Below, in pieces: positions 18,001 to 26,631 of a DNA stretch of 41,821 bases; position 1 is the first letter of the stretch, and every line of letters starts with the position of its first letter. The notes beneath the pieces are model-generated. The model ran no database searches. It had not been told where the DNA came from and saw only the letters and a list, made by a program, of their open reading frames with translations. This DNA comes from Paenibacillus xylanivorans (lineage in GTDB: Bacteria > Bacillota > Bacilli > Paenibacillales > Paenibacillaceae), in NCBI RefSeq assembly GCF_001280595.1, contig NZ_LITU01000040.1, positions 60,378 to 102,198 on the forward strand, read 5' to 3'. The position numbers and the translations under genes were made by a program.

Positions 18001-19308
18001 ATGATGTCTCAGATGGCATGGAAACAGAGCGTCCGCATTTTATGGGGTGGACGCTTTCTTTCCAGTACCGGGCTGACTGGAATCAGCCCTTTTATACCGT
18101 ATTACATGGAGCATCTGAACGCGGGAACTCCAGAAGAAGTGCTACTGTGGACAGGTCTGTCCGTATCTGCACCTGCATTATCCTATGCTCTTCTAACCCC
18201 TTTTTGGGGTAAGATCGGAGATCGTTGGAGTCGAAAATGGATGGTTGTCAGAGCGCTGGTCGGACTGGCCCTCAGCATGTTTCTGATGGGCATTGCCCAG
18301 ACCCCGTTTCAATTCTTTTTGTTCCGTCTCTGCCAAGGAGCATTTGGAGGCATATCGGATGCAAGCAGTGCGTTTGTGGGAACCCATGCCCCTGACCAAA
18401 AGCAGGGATCTGCGCTCGGACAGTTGGAGCGGGCATCGGCAGCAGGCCTGCTCGTGGGACCACTGCTTGGAAGCATATGTGTAAACACGTGGGGAAGTCG
18501 TCCGCTATTGTTCATTACGGCATCGTTGACGTTGAGCTTTGCTGTTCTTGCCGCACTCGTATTAACGGGGGCGACGACGCATCTGACTCGTACGGCTAAG
18601 AACAAAAGTCACGTGCCTCCTGTGGAACAGCCCCAGCCTTCACTTGCAATGTCGAATAACCAGGACAAAAACAGAAACAAGGGCGGAATTATCCATGCCT
18701 TCGTTTCGCTGATTACACATCCTATTGCCCGAAGGCTGGTTATTGCAGGCATCATTTTCAAACTCGCTGATTTTGCAACGTTTACGATGTTCACCCCGTT
18801 TATTCGCGAAATCCTCCCTTCCTCAGGTGCTGCTGCGCTTACGGTCGGGGTTCTACTTGCGATGTCATCGGTTGGGGAGCTGGTGGGCGCATCTTGGTGG
18901 GGAAAACGGAACGACCGTTACACACCCGAACGCAATCTCCGGCTGGCTGGCTTGTTATGCGGCATGTGCCTGCTTGCACATACTCTTCCATTCGGGGTGG
19001 CTTGGCTGCTGGTAGTGCGTTTTCTGCAAGGATTCTTCTACAGCGCCCTATTACAGACGGTCATGCTGAACGTGCTGAGATCCTCCACCGATCAGGATCG
19101 GGGCGTACGCATTGGAGCTACTAACAGCATGTTAATGGCTGGTCAGATTGCCGGACCGTCCATCGGAGTCCTGATCGGAGGTGTTTGGGGAATTCCGGCC
19201 GTATTCTTCGTTATGGGGATAGTCATGCTCACCGCTTCCCTTGCTGTACGTCGGCCAGCAGTTCATGAGCCGAAGCTCCCGTACAACTGCCACTCCAATA
19301 AATTGTGA
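18001..19308 (+). CDS. MFS transporter, SbnD-like siderophore exporter
   Basis: A 435-residue major facilitator with about twelve membrane segments in two halves, joined by a charged cytoplasmic loop around residues 200-225. The MFS motif A appears as GKIGDRWSRKWMV after the second segment, with a weaker repeat GKRNDRYTPERNLR in the second half. Start is ATG-ATG at 18001/18004 behind GGTGG. It lies immediately upstream (17 bases) of the SbnE-like synthetase and opposite sbnA, the position expected of the siderophore exporter (SbnD in S. aureus). Export of the product is inferred from this context; MFS membership is certain. Confidence 0.85.
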   Translation: MMSQMAWKQSVRILWGGRFLSSTGLTGISPFIPYYMEHLNAGTPEEVLLWTGLSVSAPALSYALLTPFWGKIGDRWSRKWMVVRALVGLALSMFLMGIAQTPFQFFLFRLCQGAFGGISDASSAFVGTHAPDQKQGSALGQLERASAAGLLVGPLLGSICVNTWGSRPLLFITASLTLSFAVLAALVLTGATTHLTRTAKNKSHVPPVEQPQPSLAMSNNQDKNRNKGGIIHAFVSLITHPIARRLVIAGIIFKLADFATFTMFTPFIREILPSSGAAALTVGVLLAMSSVGELVGASWWGKRNDRYTPERNLRLAGLLCGMCLLAHTLPFGVAWLLVVRFLQGFFYSALLQTVMLNVLRSSTDQDRGVRIGATNSMLMAGQIAGPSIGVLIGGVWGIPAVFFVMGIVMLTASLAVRRPAVHEPKLPYNCHSNKL

Positions 19309-19325
19309 AAGGATGATAATCAATC

Positions 19326-21170
19326 ATGACCAAGGATAATGTCACCATCGATCAATCCCGGCAGACTGCATGTCCTTCTGTCGTTTCCCCGAAAGAGCTT
19401 GCCTGTCAGGAGATGCTCAGCCGCATGTTGAACGCTTATCTTCGGGAAACGGGGCAGCATGATCCTTATGTTCGACTTGACACCAAGCCAGATATTTCAC
19501 TTGTTATTGAGCTCCCACGTACAAACCAGAGGATATATGGAAATCTGCATCACCGTTCCGCCGCTGGACATCATGTCTATGGCGACAAGTTTCACATTGC
19601 TGAACTAGAAGAGGCACAGCCTGGTAGTAGGAGAGAGCTTTCTTTTGAACAAATTACGACGCTGTTACTCGATGAAATATCATCTGTTGAACCCAATCCT
19701 GATGCCAGAATGTTGAAACGAGTACAGCTGGAGCAAATGGTTTATAACAGTTTGGAGCATATGACCTCATATCTGAAGCATGCAATGAATACATCATCTC
19801 CTGTAACATTGGATTTTCGCTATCTGGAACAGGTATTGTTATGCGGTCATCCATTTCATCCAACTCCGAAAAGTCTGGAGGGCTTCAGTGCTTCGGATTC
19901 GCATACCTATTCGCCAGAATTTGGCGTTAGCTTTCCTCTCAGTTGTTTTGCTTCAACCCATGAACTTGTGTTAGAGGATTGGTTGGATACCGTGGATTAT
20001 GGCAGCGAAGCACCCTGGGTTCCTGCGGAAATGGCTGAGGCCGCCTGGACGCAACTCCCTCCAGAATGCAGACATTATGTGCTCCTCCCTTGTCATCCTT
20101 GGCAGGCCGAATATTTGCGGACACTTGAACCTGTAAAATCCTTATTAGAGCAAGGCGCATTAATTGATCTTGGCTCTACCGGGCCTTCCGTGTACCCCAC
20201 CTCGTCGGTGCGTACGGTCTGGAATCCTAAGGAAAGCTGTTTCTACAAACTGTCTCTTCACATTCGAATTACAAACTTTATCCGCGAGAACAATGAGGAG
20301 CAGTTGCTGCGTACCCTAGATGCATCCAGGATTGTACAACAGATTCAGGATCGCTGGACGTCAGAGAAATTTCAAATTTTGCTAGAAAAAGGCTACCGCA
20401 CCCTGAAGGTACCGGAGATACCTTCTTCCCCTCAGGATGCGCTGATCTCCGGATTCTCCATGATCCTGCGCGAAGCACCAGAGTCTTGCCGCTCTGCTTC
20501 AGCGGCGCCTTATGTCGTGGCCTCCCTAATGGAGGTGCTTCCCGGAGAAACCGAACCGCTGTTGTTCCGGGCTGTCCGGGAAAATCTACAATCTGCTTCA
20601 TCGGCGAATAGTAAAAATGATGCGAGGCTGCAAACAGACTGGTATGCCTGGCTTCGTCAATATCTGGAGTTATCCATGGTTCCACTTGTGGAATTGTATG
20701 CCGAGACAGGCATTAGTCTGGAAGCTCATGTACAGAATTCCATGCTGCGTCTTGAAGATGGCATGCCTGCCGCTTTTGTGGTTAGGGATCTGGAAGGCAT
20801 CAGTGTCAATCGAGCCTTAGCGGAACAGCAAGGTTGGATTGGTCAGGTAGTCAACGCCAACAGTCCTGTCCTTTATACAGAGGAAGAATCACGTCACCGA
20901 TTAAAATATTATTTCTTTGTCAATCACCTCAGTCATGTGGTACAACGTCTTGCTTACTATACAGGTCAAGAGGAGCAGCCTTACTGGAGAGTGGTGAGAA
21001 ATACGTTGGAGGAGCTTCGAAAAAAGACAACCGAGTCTTCGCACATCAACGACGTCATTTGCGATCTGTTGACCGCCGAGGCCTTACCGGCCAAAGCCAA
21101 TCTGCTCAGCCGGTTCCATCAGCGTGGTGAAACACCGCTATACGTTAACATTCCCAATCCTATGAGGTAA
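19326..21170 (+). CDS. sbnE: IucA/IucC-family NIS siderophore synthetase, SbnE-like
   Basis: A 614-residue NIS synthetase of a different type from the two minus-strand ones. GHPFHPTPKSLEGF (about residue 174), LPCHPWQAEYL (about 257), VYPTSSVRTVW, EAHVQNSMLRLEDG (about 466) and FVVRDLEGISVNR match S. aureus SbnE almost word for word as I recall it. SbnE is a type A enzyme that activates citrate and condenses it with L-2,3-diaminopropionate, the first committed assembly step. The start follows AAAGGATG. It is second in the exporter operon and is followed by a terminator. The type assignment rests on remembered motifs. Confidence 0.9.
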   Translation: MTKDNVTIDQSRQTACPSVVSPKELACQEMLSRMLNAYLRETGQHDPYVRLDTKPDISLVIELPRTNQRIYGNLHHRSAAGHHVYGDKFHIAELEEAQPGSRRELSFEQITTLLLDEISSVEPNPDARMLKRVQLEQMVYNSLEHMTSYLKHAMNTSSPVTLDFRYLEQVLLCGHPFHPTPKSLEGFSASDSHTYSPEFGVSFPLSCFASTHELVLEDWLDTVDYGSEAPWVPAEMAEAAWTQLPPECRHYVLLPCHPWQAEYLRTLEPVKSLLEQGALIDLGSTGPSVYPTSSVRTVWNPKESCFYKLSLHIRITNFIRENNEEQLLRTLDASRIVQQIQDRWTSEKFQILLEKGYRTLKVPEIPSSPQDALISGFSMILREAPESCRSASAAPYVVASLMEVLPGETEPLLFRAVRENLQSASSANSKNDARLQTDWYAWLRQYLELSMVPLVELYAETGISLEAHVQNSMLRLEDGMPAAFVVRDLEGISVNRALAEQQGWIGQVVNANSPVLYTEEESRHRLKYYFFVNHLSHVVQRLAYYTGQEEQPYWRVVRNTLEELRKKTTESSHINDVICDLLTAEALPAKANLLSRFHQRGETPLYVNIPNPMR

Positions 21171-21267
21171 GAGAATTCCTCTTATCTGCTTCTGTTCATT
21201 CAGCACTTCTTTCAGTAAGTTCATTCAAAAGTACTTCCCAGCCTCCAATCAATTGCACATCAAAAAT

Positions 21268-21314
21268 GGCCCTTGAGAACAACATACGCTTGTTCTTCCA
21301 GGGCCGTTTCTTTG
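21268..21314. terminator. Bidirectional terminator between sbnE and GNAT gene
   Basis: GGCCCT (21268-21273) pairs with AGGGCC (21300-21305), and inner arms GAACAA/TTGTTC extend the stem. The plus strand continues GTTTCTTTG and the minus strand ATTTTTG. It lies between two convergent genes and could end both. Confidence 0.75.
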
Positions 21315-21371
21315 TTCCAAACTCGTTTTCCAAATCATTTCCCGATTCATTTTTTCTCATTTCAAACTATT

Positions 21372-21962
21372 CTATTCGAACTCATCGCCTCTTACCTTCG
21401 CAAACACCATCATATCTACAAACGTTCCTGTACTGTCACGCCGCATCTTGCGCAATACACCTTCAAGCGTATAGCCTGCGCGCTCAGCCACTTTGGCACT
21501 TCGCACATTGCGGGCATCACATCGAATTTCCAGCCGGTTCGCCTCCAGATCGGTTATTGCGAACTGCTCAATGCCTCTGACCGCTTCTGTCATGAGACCC
21601 TCACCGGCACGCGAAGTTCTAATCCAATAACCGATCTCGAAACAACGTGCATTCCAGTCGATTCGATGCAGTCCGCTGCTGCCCACGAATTCATCCGTAA
21701 ATCTGTCACGTAAATGCAGCATCATGTCGGTACGCTCCAGAAATTGCAGCCTGGCTTTGCGGGCATTCGCTTCCGATTCCTCCAGTGAAGGTATGTTCTC
21801 GGCAAAAGGCAGCCACAAACGCAATTGCTCCGCACTTTCACGAATTGCCTCATTCACTGCCGCTCCATCTCCCCACTGCGGGGCACGAATCGTGAGACGC
21901 TGGGTGTTGAAGCTTTCGGGAAAAGACAGCATTAGCGGATTAATTGAAGCGGGATTGGTCAT
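21372..21962 (-). CDS. GNAT-family N-acetyltransferase (RimJ/RimL type)
   Basis: A 196-residue acetyltransferase. The N-terminal FNTQRLTIRAPQWGDGAAV and central FEIGYWIRTSRAGEGLMTEAV (acetyl-CoA pyrophosphate loop) are typical. RNVRSAKVAERAGYTLEGVLRK is the usual C-terminal part. Members acetylate protein N-termini or small amines; the substrate is unknown here. It starts five bases after the RidA stop, with GGAGGAG inside the RidA end, so the two are one transcript. It converges on sbnE and is probably not part of the siderophore system. Confidence 0.87.
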   Translation of the reverse strand: MTNPASINPLMLSFPESFNTQRLTIRAPQWGDGAAVNEAIRESAEQLRLWLPFAENIPSLEESEANARKARLQFLERTDMMLHLRDRFTDEFVGSSGLHRIDWNARCFEIGYWIRTSRAGEGLMTEAVRGIEQFAITDLEANRLEIRCDARNVRSAKVAERAGYTLEGVLRKMRRDSTGTFVDMMVFAKVRGDEFE

Positions 21963-21967
21963 GCAAT

Positions 21968-22414
21968 CTACTCCTCCACCTGGAATATCGAGTCAATGAT
22001 AAGTGGCAAGTTATCCCTCACGGATACAGCACCAAATACCGAACGGGCGTGCACACCCTGTTCTCCAAACACATCCAGCATGAGATCCGAAAAACCGTTT
22101 AAAACTTTATGGTGCTCCTCATACGAGGCAGTGGCATTGATGAATCCTTGTACCTTAACCACCCGCTTCACTCGATCCAACGAACCAAGCACTTCCTGAA
22201 CGACAGCCAATACCTCGATGGCGGCATTTCGGGCAAAATCATATCCCTGCTCCGTCGTAAACTCTTCCCCAAGTTTGCCACGCTCTCGCGTATCGGGCCC
22301 TTTACCGGATACATACATGATTCCGTTAACAATCACCGCATTGGCATACTTCGCTGCCGGCGTACTTGCTCTGGGCAATACAATGCCTAATTCGTCTAAT
22401 CTGTCCTGTATCAT
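21968..22414 (-). CDS. RidA family protein
   Basis: A 148-residue YjgF/YER057c/UK114 family protein. ASTPAAKYANAVIVNGIMYVSGKGPD, FVEVQG-like VKVQGFINATASYEEHHKVLNGFSDL and HARSVFGAVSVRDNLPLIIDSIF are recognisable. The Arg of ARSVFG fits the site used by RidA to bind enamine/imine carboxylates, which RidA hydrolyses to protect PLP enzymes. It belongs to the longer RidA subgroup rather than the 128-residue archetype. First gene of a two-gene operon with the GNAT gene; start behind AGGGGG. Confidence 0.88.
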   Translation of the reverse strand: MIQDRLDELGIVLPRASTPAAKYANAVIVNGIMYVSGKGPDTRERGKLGEEFTTEQGYDFARNAAIEVLAVVQEVLGSLDRVKRVVKVQGFINATASYEEHHKVLNGFSDLMLDVFGEQGVHARSVFGAVSVRDNLPLIIDSIFQVEE

Positions 22415-22490
22415 CCGGCTTCCCCCTGTACAAAATGTCCTTACAAACCATCAATCATTTAATTTTTTAAACTTTAAATTTATTCCTAAT

Positions 22491-23489
22491 TTAGGTAAAT
22501 CTCAATATACGCCGGTTCCTCCTGAACCGCAAGATGCAAATTGGGCTGAACGGAGATTTTCCTTCTATATAAGTAATTAATGGGGCTGCTGATCCAGTCG
22601 TTGTGTGGAATCGTTCCGAGCAAACCTGGTGGATGGTCTATACCAATCGCAGAGCCACAGCCAGAGGGCCAAAGTTCGCCTGGGTGCATGGTACAGATCT
22701 CGGCGTAGCTTCTTCAGCTGACGGTGGACAGTCGTGGACTTATCGGGGTACGTTAACTGGCTTGGAGCATGAATGGGGACATAATACGTTCTGGGCACCG
22801 GAAATTTTCTGGCATGAGGGCACGTATCACATGTATGTCAGTTACATTCAGGGGGTCCCTCATGACTGGGCGGGCCATGATCGGCACATTTTGCATTACA
22901 CCAGCACGGATCTGCTTTCTTGGACTTTCCATGGCAAACTGGAGCTTAGCTCGGATCGTGTCATTGATGCCTGTATTTACCCGCTTCCGAACGAAAGGTT
23001 CAGGATGTGGTACAAAGATGAGGCTCATTCGTCCCATACCTACGCAGCAGACAGCACGGATCTCTATAACTGGGAAGTCCTCGGTCCGGTCATTACAGGA
23101 CGTGCACATGAAGGACCGAACGTATTTCGTTTCCGTGATTCGTATTGGATGATTGTTGACGAATGGAGAGGACAGACCGTTTATAAATCAGATGACTTGA
23201 GCATTGGGAATGGAATAGTCTGATTCTCGATCAGCCAGGGATTCGTGAGGATGACGGCGTAATCGGTTTGCATGCAGACGTCGTCGTACAGGATGATGAA
23301 GCCTATATCTTTTATTTTACCCACCCGGACCGGACCGAAGGTGTAGATCATGCCAGCGAACCCGCACGTCGTTCCTCCACTCAGGCCGCGCGCCTCGATG
23401 TGATTGATGGTGTGATGGTCTGTCCTCGGGATGAAGAGTTACAGATGAGGTTGCGACCGGAGAACGATACAAGTGATATTTCGGTTTGA
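22491..23489 (+). pseudogene. GH43-like glycoside hydrolase, at least two frame lesions and no start
   Basis: Three frames together encode a five-bladed beta-propeller glycosidase. Frame one (about 22500-22577) reads YTPVPPEPQDANWAERRFSF and stops at 22578. Frame two (from about 22576) reads INGAADPVVVWNRSEQTWWM, then FWAPEIFWHEGTYHMYVSYI, IDACIYPLPNERFRMWYKDE and GPNVFRFRDSYWMIVDEWRG, and stops at 23223. From about 23200, one base out of phase, HWEWNSLILDQPGIREDDGV continues to 23489. The second lesion looks like a single-base loss just before HWEW. No ATG or ribosome site is seen before the first frame. Propeller Asp (ADPVV) and Glu (WAPEI) residues survive, so decay is recent. Confidence 0.8.
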
Positions 23490-23545
23490 GCGGCGTTGTC
23501 CATGACGTGAGATTTAAACTCAGTTATACAACGACATAATAAAGG

Positions 23546-23593
23546 ACCTGAACCAATGTCTGCGCTCGCAGGATTGCTCAGGTTATTTTTTTT
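23546..23593 (+). terminator. Intrinsic terminator after the glycosidase pseudogene
   Basis: ACCTGA (23546-23551) pairs with TCAGGT (23578-23583), with inner CAAT/ATTG and CTGCG/CGCAG pairs. It is followed directly by TTATTTTTTTT. A classical rho-independent terminator that still stands behind the broken gene. Confidence 0.85.
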
Positions 23594-23734
23594 ACATGTT
23601 TGCCTTCGGATCACGATTTATCAAAAATCCCCTTCCTCTATTTACCTATAGGTTTAACGTGTCATTGCATGTTATGATGTAGAACTCCATTTTCAAAATG
23701 GGAAAATACTAAATACATAAACAAGGACGTATTT

Positions 23735-24169
23735 ATGAGTACAAAAACACGACATATTATTCTGATTTTATTCAGTATCATTCTGATCATTGCATCCATC
23801 TTTTTTCATAAGTACCGTGAACTCAAACATCGCATTGAGTCTTCCTCTGACTCAGCTTACCGCAGTGTTATTCTGGAAAGTATACATTATAAGAAGGAGC
23901 TTGACCGATATATCAAAAGCAACAAAACAACAGATGAAACAAACCTGAGCATTTATACGAACAATATTAAGAACGCTTTCGAATATTATGGGCTCATTAC
24001 TAATATGGTCGATGGAACAGCACAAAGGTTATATATTGAGCGAAGTGATTTTTTCCATCAGTACTGGTCCATGGTCCCTCCAGCCTATGCGAAGCTTTCA
24101 TTGGAAGAACTTCAAAAGGTAAGTGACAAAACAAACATCATTATTAAAGAATTCCAACGATTGAAATAA
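23735..24169 (+). CDS. Small membrane-anchored protein of unknown function
   Basis: I do not recognise this 144-residue protein. It begins with a short basic stretch, then one hydrophobic segment (about residues 8-25, IILILFSIILIIASIFF). A charged, mostly helical domain follows, probably outside the membrane (RIESSSDSAYRSVILESI ... ELQKVSDKTNIIIKEFQR). The arrangement is that of a single-pass type II protein; no cysteine lipobox is present. AAGGACG precedes the ATG. It stands alone between a terminator and a convergent regulator gene, and is richer in A and T than its neighbours. Confidence 0.65.
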   Translation: MSTKTRHIILILFSIILIIASIFFHKYRELKHRIESSSDSAYRSVILESIHYKKELDRYIKSNKTTDETNLSIYTNNIKNAFEYYGLITNMVDGTAQRLYIERSDFFHQYWSMVPPAYAKLSLEELQKVSDKTNIIIKEFQRLK

Positions 24170-24221
24170 ACATGTTAAATCTTGTTCCATATCTATATCA
24201 AAATCTATATCGCAGTCCTCC

Positions 24222-25106
24222 CTATTTCAGCACTCCCATCGAACCTGCTTCTCTATATTCCTGCCGATATATCCTCGGTGATACCTGAACCGTCCGCTTG
24301 AACATCTTTCCAAAATGTGAAAAATTGCTGAATCCCGCTTGCAGGGCGATCTCCGTTATGGAATCCTCGCTTTCACGCAGCAAACGCTGTGCTTCCTTCA
24401 CCCGAAGCAGATTAAGATAATCGCTGAACGTGAAACCTGTGGTCTGTTTGAACAGACGGCTGAGATAATGCGGGCTGATTCGAAACAATGCAGCAACCTC
24501 AGGCAATGCTAAAGCTTGCTGATAGTTTTCGTTAAGATGGCGGACCACCGCCTGAGCCTTGGGATGCAGAACCGGTTCGCTGTCAGCTGACTGTACAGTG
24601 CCCAGATGTTTATTACGGTAAGCGAACAACAGCAATTCAACGGATCGGTGACGCAGCAGCAGGCTGCTTCCAGCTCTGGTATGGATCATCTCATCAATCA
24701 TTTCGCTGACCATTCGATCTGCTGCCTCACTTACCTGTGAAGGAAGACTCAGAATGGGAATTTCCCAGCTGAATGGCTCCTTCAGTCCCTCTGCCAACTC
24801 AGGTGAGATGGCCAGTTCAGTGAATAGCTCTGGCTTAATATACAGAACAATCCGATCATGGTCCGGTCTCCCACTCTCCATTGTCTTATGAACGGTATTC
24901 CGGTTGATGAATACAAAGTCTCCTGCTCTCACCCGATAGGTGCGGTCCTTGATGAAGTATATACGTTCACCGGATAACAGATAGTACAACTCATAATGGT
25001 CATGCAGGTGGTCATCCGTCATGGAGAAATATCCAATGCGGCGATCATATTCGATATTCAAATATCCGGTGGGATCATTGTAATCCGCTCGAAATGTCTG
25101 TGTCAT
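24222..25106 (-). CDS. AraC-family transcriptional regulator with cupin domain
   Basis: A 294-residue regulator. Residues about 15-100 form a cupin sensory domain (HLHDHYELYYLLSGERIYFI, YRVRAGDFVFINRNTVHK). The C-terminal 100 residues hold two helix-turn-helix units (LALPEVAALFRISPHYLSRLF and ITEIALQAGFSNFSHFGKMF). The class usually senses a sugar and activates nearby catabolic genes. It is divergent from the Gfo/Idh/MocA gene, sharing a 127-base region with a cre-like site, so that gene is its likely target. Start behind AAAGGGGG. Confidence 0.88.
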   Translation of the reverse strand: MTQTFRADYNDPTGYLNIEYDRRIGYFSMTDDHLHDHYELYYLLSGERIYFIKDRTYRVRAGDFVFINRNTVHKTMESGRPDHDRIVLYIKPELFTELAISPELAEGLKEPFSWEIPILSLPSQVSEAADRMVSEMIDEMIHTRAGSSLLLRHRSVELLLFAYRNKHLGTVQSADSEPVLHPKAQAVVRHLNENYQQALALPEVAALFRISPHYLSRLFKQTTGFTFSDYLNLLRVKEAQRLLRESEDSITEIALQAGFSNFSHFGKMFKRTVQVSPRIYRQEYREAGSMGVLK

Positions 25107-25152
25107 GTAGCCTGACCCCCTTTCCTTGAATTATAGCAAAATAAGCGGCATT

Positions 25153-25166
25153 TGAAAGCGATTACG
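25153..25166 (+). promoter_or_regulatory. cre-like site in the divergent AraC-Gfo/Idh promoter region
   Basis: TGAAAGCGATTACG matches the CcpA consensus TGWAANCGNTNWCA at every position but the last. It is about 70 bases before the Gfo/Idh start and 47 before the AraC start, fitting carbon catabolite control of either gene. Confidence 0.7.
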
Positions 25167-25233
25167 CACAAAAAGCGGCGAAAGAAGTGTTCCCTTGTTA
25201 TAGTCTAGAGCTATATTCAAGGAGGCGATAGAC

Positions 25234-26523
25234 ATGAGTAACAAAAAACGCTACGTATTGGTCGGAACAGGCGGCCGTGCTGAATTTTTCTATGGAGCAT
25301 TAGCCCAAAATTTCAGGGAAACATCCGAGCTTGCCGCTTTTTGCGATATTAACCAGACACGCATGAATTACGCCAATCAGCTGCTGAGAGAAAAATATAA
25401 ATACAATGAGGTGCCTACTTATCCTGCGAATCAGTTCGATCAGATGATTGAGAACGAGAAGCCGGACTTCGTCATTGTAACCAGCGTCGACCGCACCCAT
25501 CACAAATATATCATTCGCGCGATGGAGCTTGGATGTGATGTCGTGACCGAGAAGCCGATGACCATCGATGAGCACAAATGTCAGGATATTCTTGATGCCG
25601 CCAAGCGGACCGGACAAAATATACGCGTCACCTTTAACTACCGTTATGCACCACACCATACCAAAATACGGGAACTGATTCAAAATGACACCATCGGCAA
25701 AGTGACTTCGGTCCACTTCGAATGGCTGCTGAATACGCGCCATGGTGCGGATTACTTCCGCCGCTGGCACCGGGATAAGCGTAATAGTGGCGGACTGCTC
25801 GTACACAAATCTACACATCACTTCGATTTGGTCAATTTCTGGATCGGTTCGCAGCCTGAGACCGTTTTCGCATTCGGGGACCTTATGTATTATGGTAGAG
25901 AAAACGCTGAGGAACGAGGCGTGACCCAGTTTTACACTCGCGCAACAGGCAACCCGATTGCGCAAGAGGACCCTTTTGCCCTGCACCTGGACTCGGATGC
26001 ACATCTCAAAGCCATGTATCTGGATGCCGAGCCGGAAGACGGCTACCAGCGGGATCAAAGCGTATTCGGAGATGGCATCAACATCGAGGATACGATGGGT
26101 GTTCTCGTTCAGTATCAGAACAAAGCCATTTTGACCTATTCGCTAGTTGCATACCAGCCGTGGGAAGGCTATCGCATCGCCATTAACGGCACCAAAGGCC
26201 GGATTGAGATGAACATTGTGGAACAATCCTATGTTAATTCGCTCGGTGATAAAAATCTCGAAGGTGCGTTAATTGGGAAAACACTGCGAGTACTTCCCAT
26301 GTTCGATGCCCCGTACGAGGTTCAGGTTGAGGAAAAAGAAGGCGGCCATGGCGGAGGCGATCCGGTTCTTCTGAATGATCTGTTCGGAGAACCTACAGAA
26401 GATCCATACCATCGTGCTGCAAACCAATTGGATGGAGCGAGATCCATCCTCACCGGAATTGCAGCCAATCGCGCCATCGCAACTGGCTTGCCTGTTCGCA
26501 TCAACAATCTGGTTCGTTTCTAG
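25234..26523 (+). CDS. Gfo/Idh/MocA-family oxidoreductase
   Basis: A 429-residue NAD(P)-dependent sugar or inositol dehydrogenase-type protein. The N-terminal Rossmann motif is VLVGTGGRAEFFYGAL, and DVVTEKPMTIDEHKC contains the conserved EKP lysine. GGLLVHKSTHHFDLVNFWIG matches the usual catalytic helix with its His/Asp. Such enzymes oxidise or epimerise sugars and cyclitols; the substrate here is unknown. AAGGAGG precedes the start. Divergent from an AraC regulator and followed by a terminator, it is probably its own transcript serving the same sugar pathway as the transporter downstream. Confidence 0.9.
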   Translation: MSNKKRYVLVGTGGRAEFFYGALAQNFRETSELAAFCDINQTRMNYANQLLREKYKYNEVPTYPANQFDQMIENEKPDFVIVTSVDRTHHKYIIRAMELGCDVVTEKPMTIDEHKCQDILDAAKRTGQNIRVTFNYRYAPHHTKIRELIQNDTIGKVTSVHFEWLLNTRHGADYFRRWHRDKRNSGGLLVHKSTHHFDLVNFWIGSQPETVFAFGDLMYYGRENAEERGVTQFYTRATGNPIAQEDPFALHLDSDAHLKAMYLDAEPEDGYQRDQSVFGDGINIEDTMGVLVQYQNKAILTYSLVAYQPWEGYRIAINGTKGRIEMNIVEQSYVNSLGDKNLEGALIGKTLRVLPMFDAPYEVQVEEKEGGHGGGDPVLLNDLFGEPTEDPYHRAANQLDGARSILTGIAANRAIATGLPVRINNLVRF

Positions 26524-26558
26524 GAACACAATGCCGCTCCAACCACATTCCCATTCAA

Positions 26559-26585
26559 GGCTGCGTATACTACGCAGTCTTTTTT
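26559..26585 (+). terminator. Intrinsic terminator after the Gfo/Idh gene
   Basis: Nine-base arms GGCTGCGTA (26559-26567) and TACGCAGTC (26571-26579) with one G-T pair and a 3-base loop, followed by six T. Confidence 0.88.
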
Positions 26586-26631
26586 CACATTTGACGTCGG
26601 CCCTAAAGTCTATTTACTTAAGGAGGACCCT

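Noticed and set aside
10414..21170. Reading the cluster as aerobactin, petrobactin or bacillibactin biosynthesis
   Set aside because: No lysine monooxygenase or acetyltransferase, no dihydroxybenzoate or dehydroshikimate genes and no NRPS are present, whereas sbnA, sbnB and sbnH are.
22218..22580. 120-codon plus-strand frame across the RidA start region
   Set aside because: Its first part is antisense to RidA. Only the last 25 or so codons are real, as the remnant N-terminus of the glycosidase pseudogene.
25300..26058. 252-codon minus-strand frame opposite the Gfo/Idh gene
   Set aside because: It is antisense to a well-supported oxidoreductase, and no ribosome site or known motif is seen.
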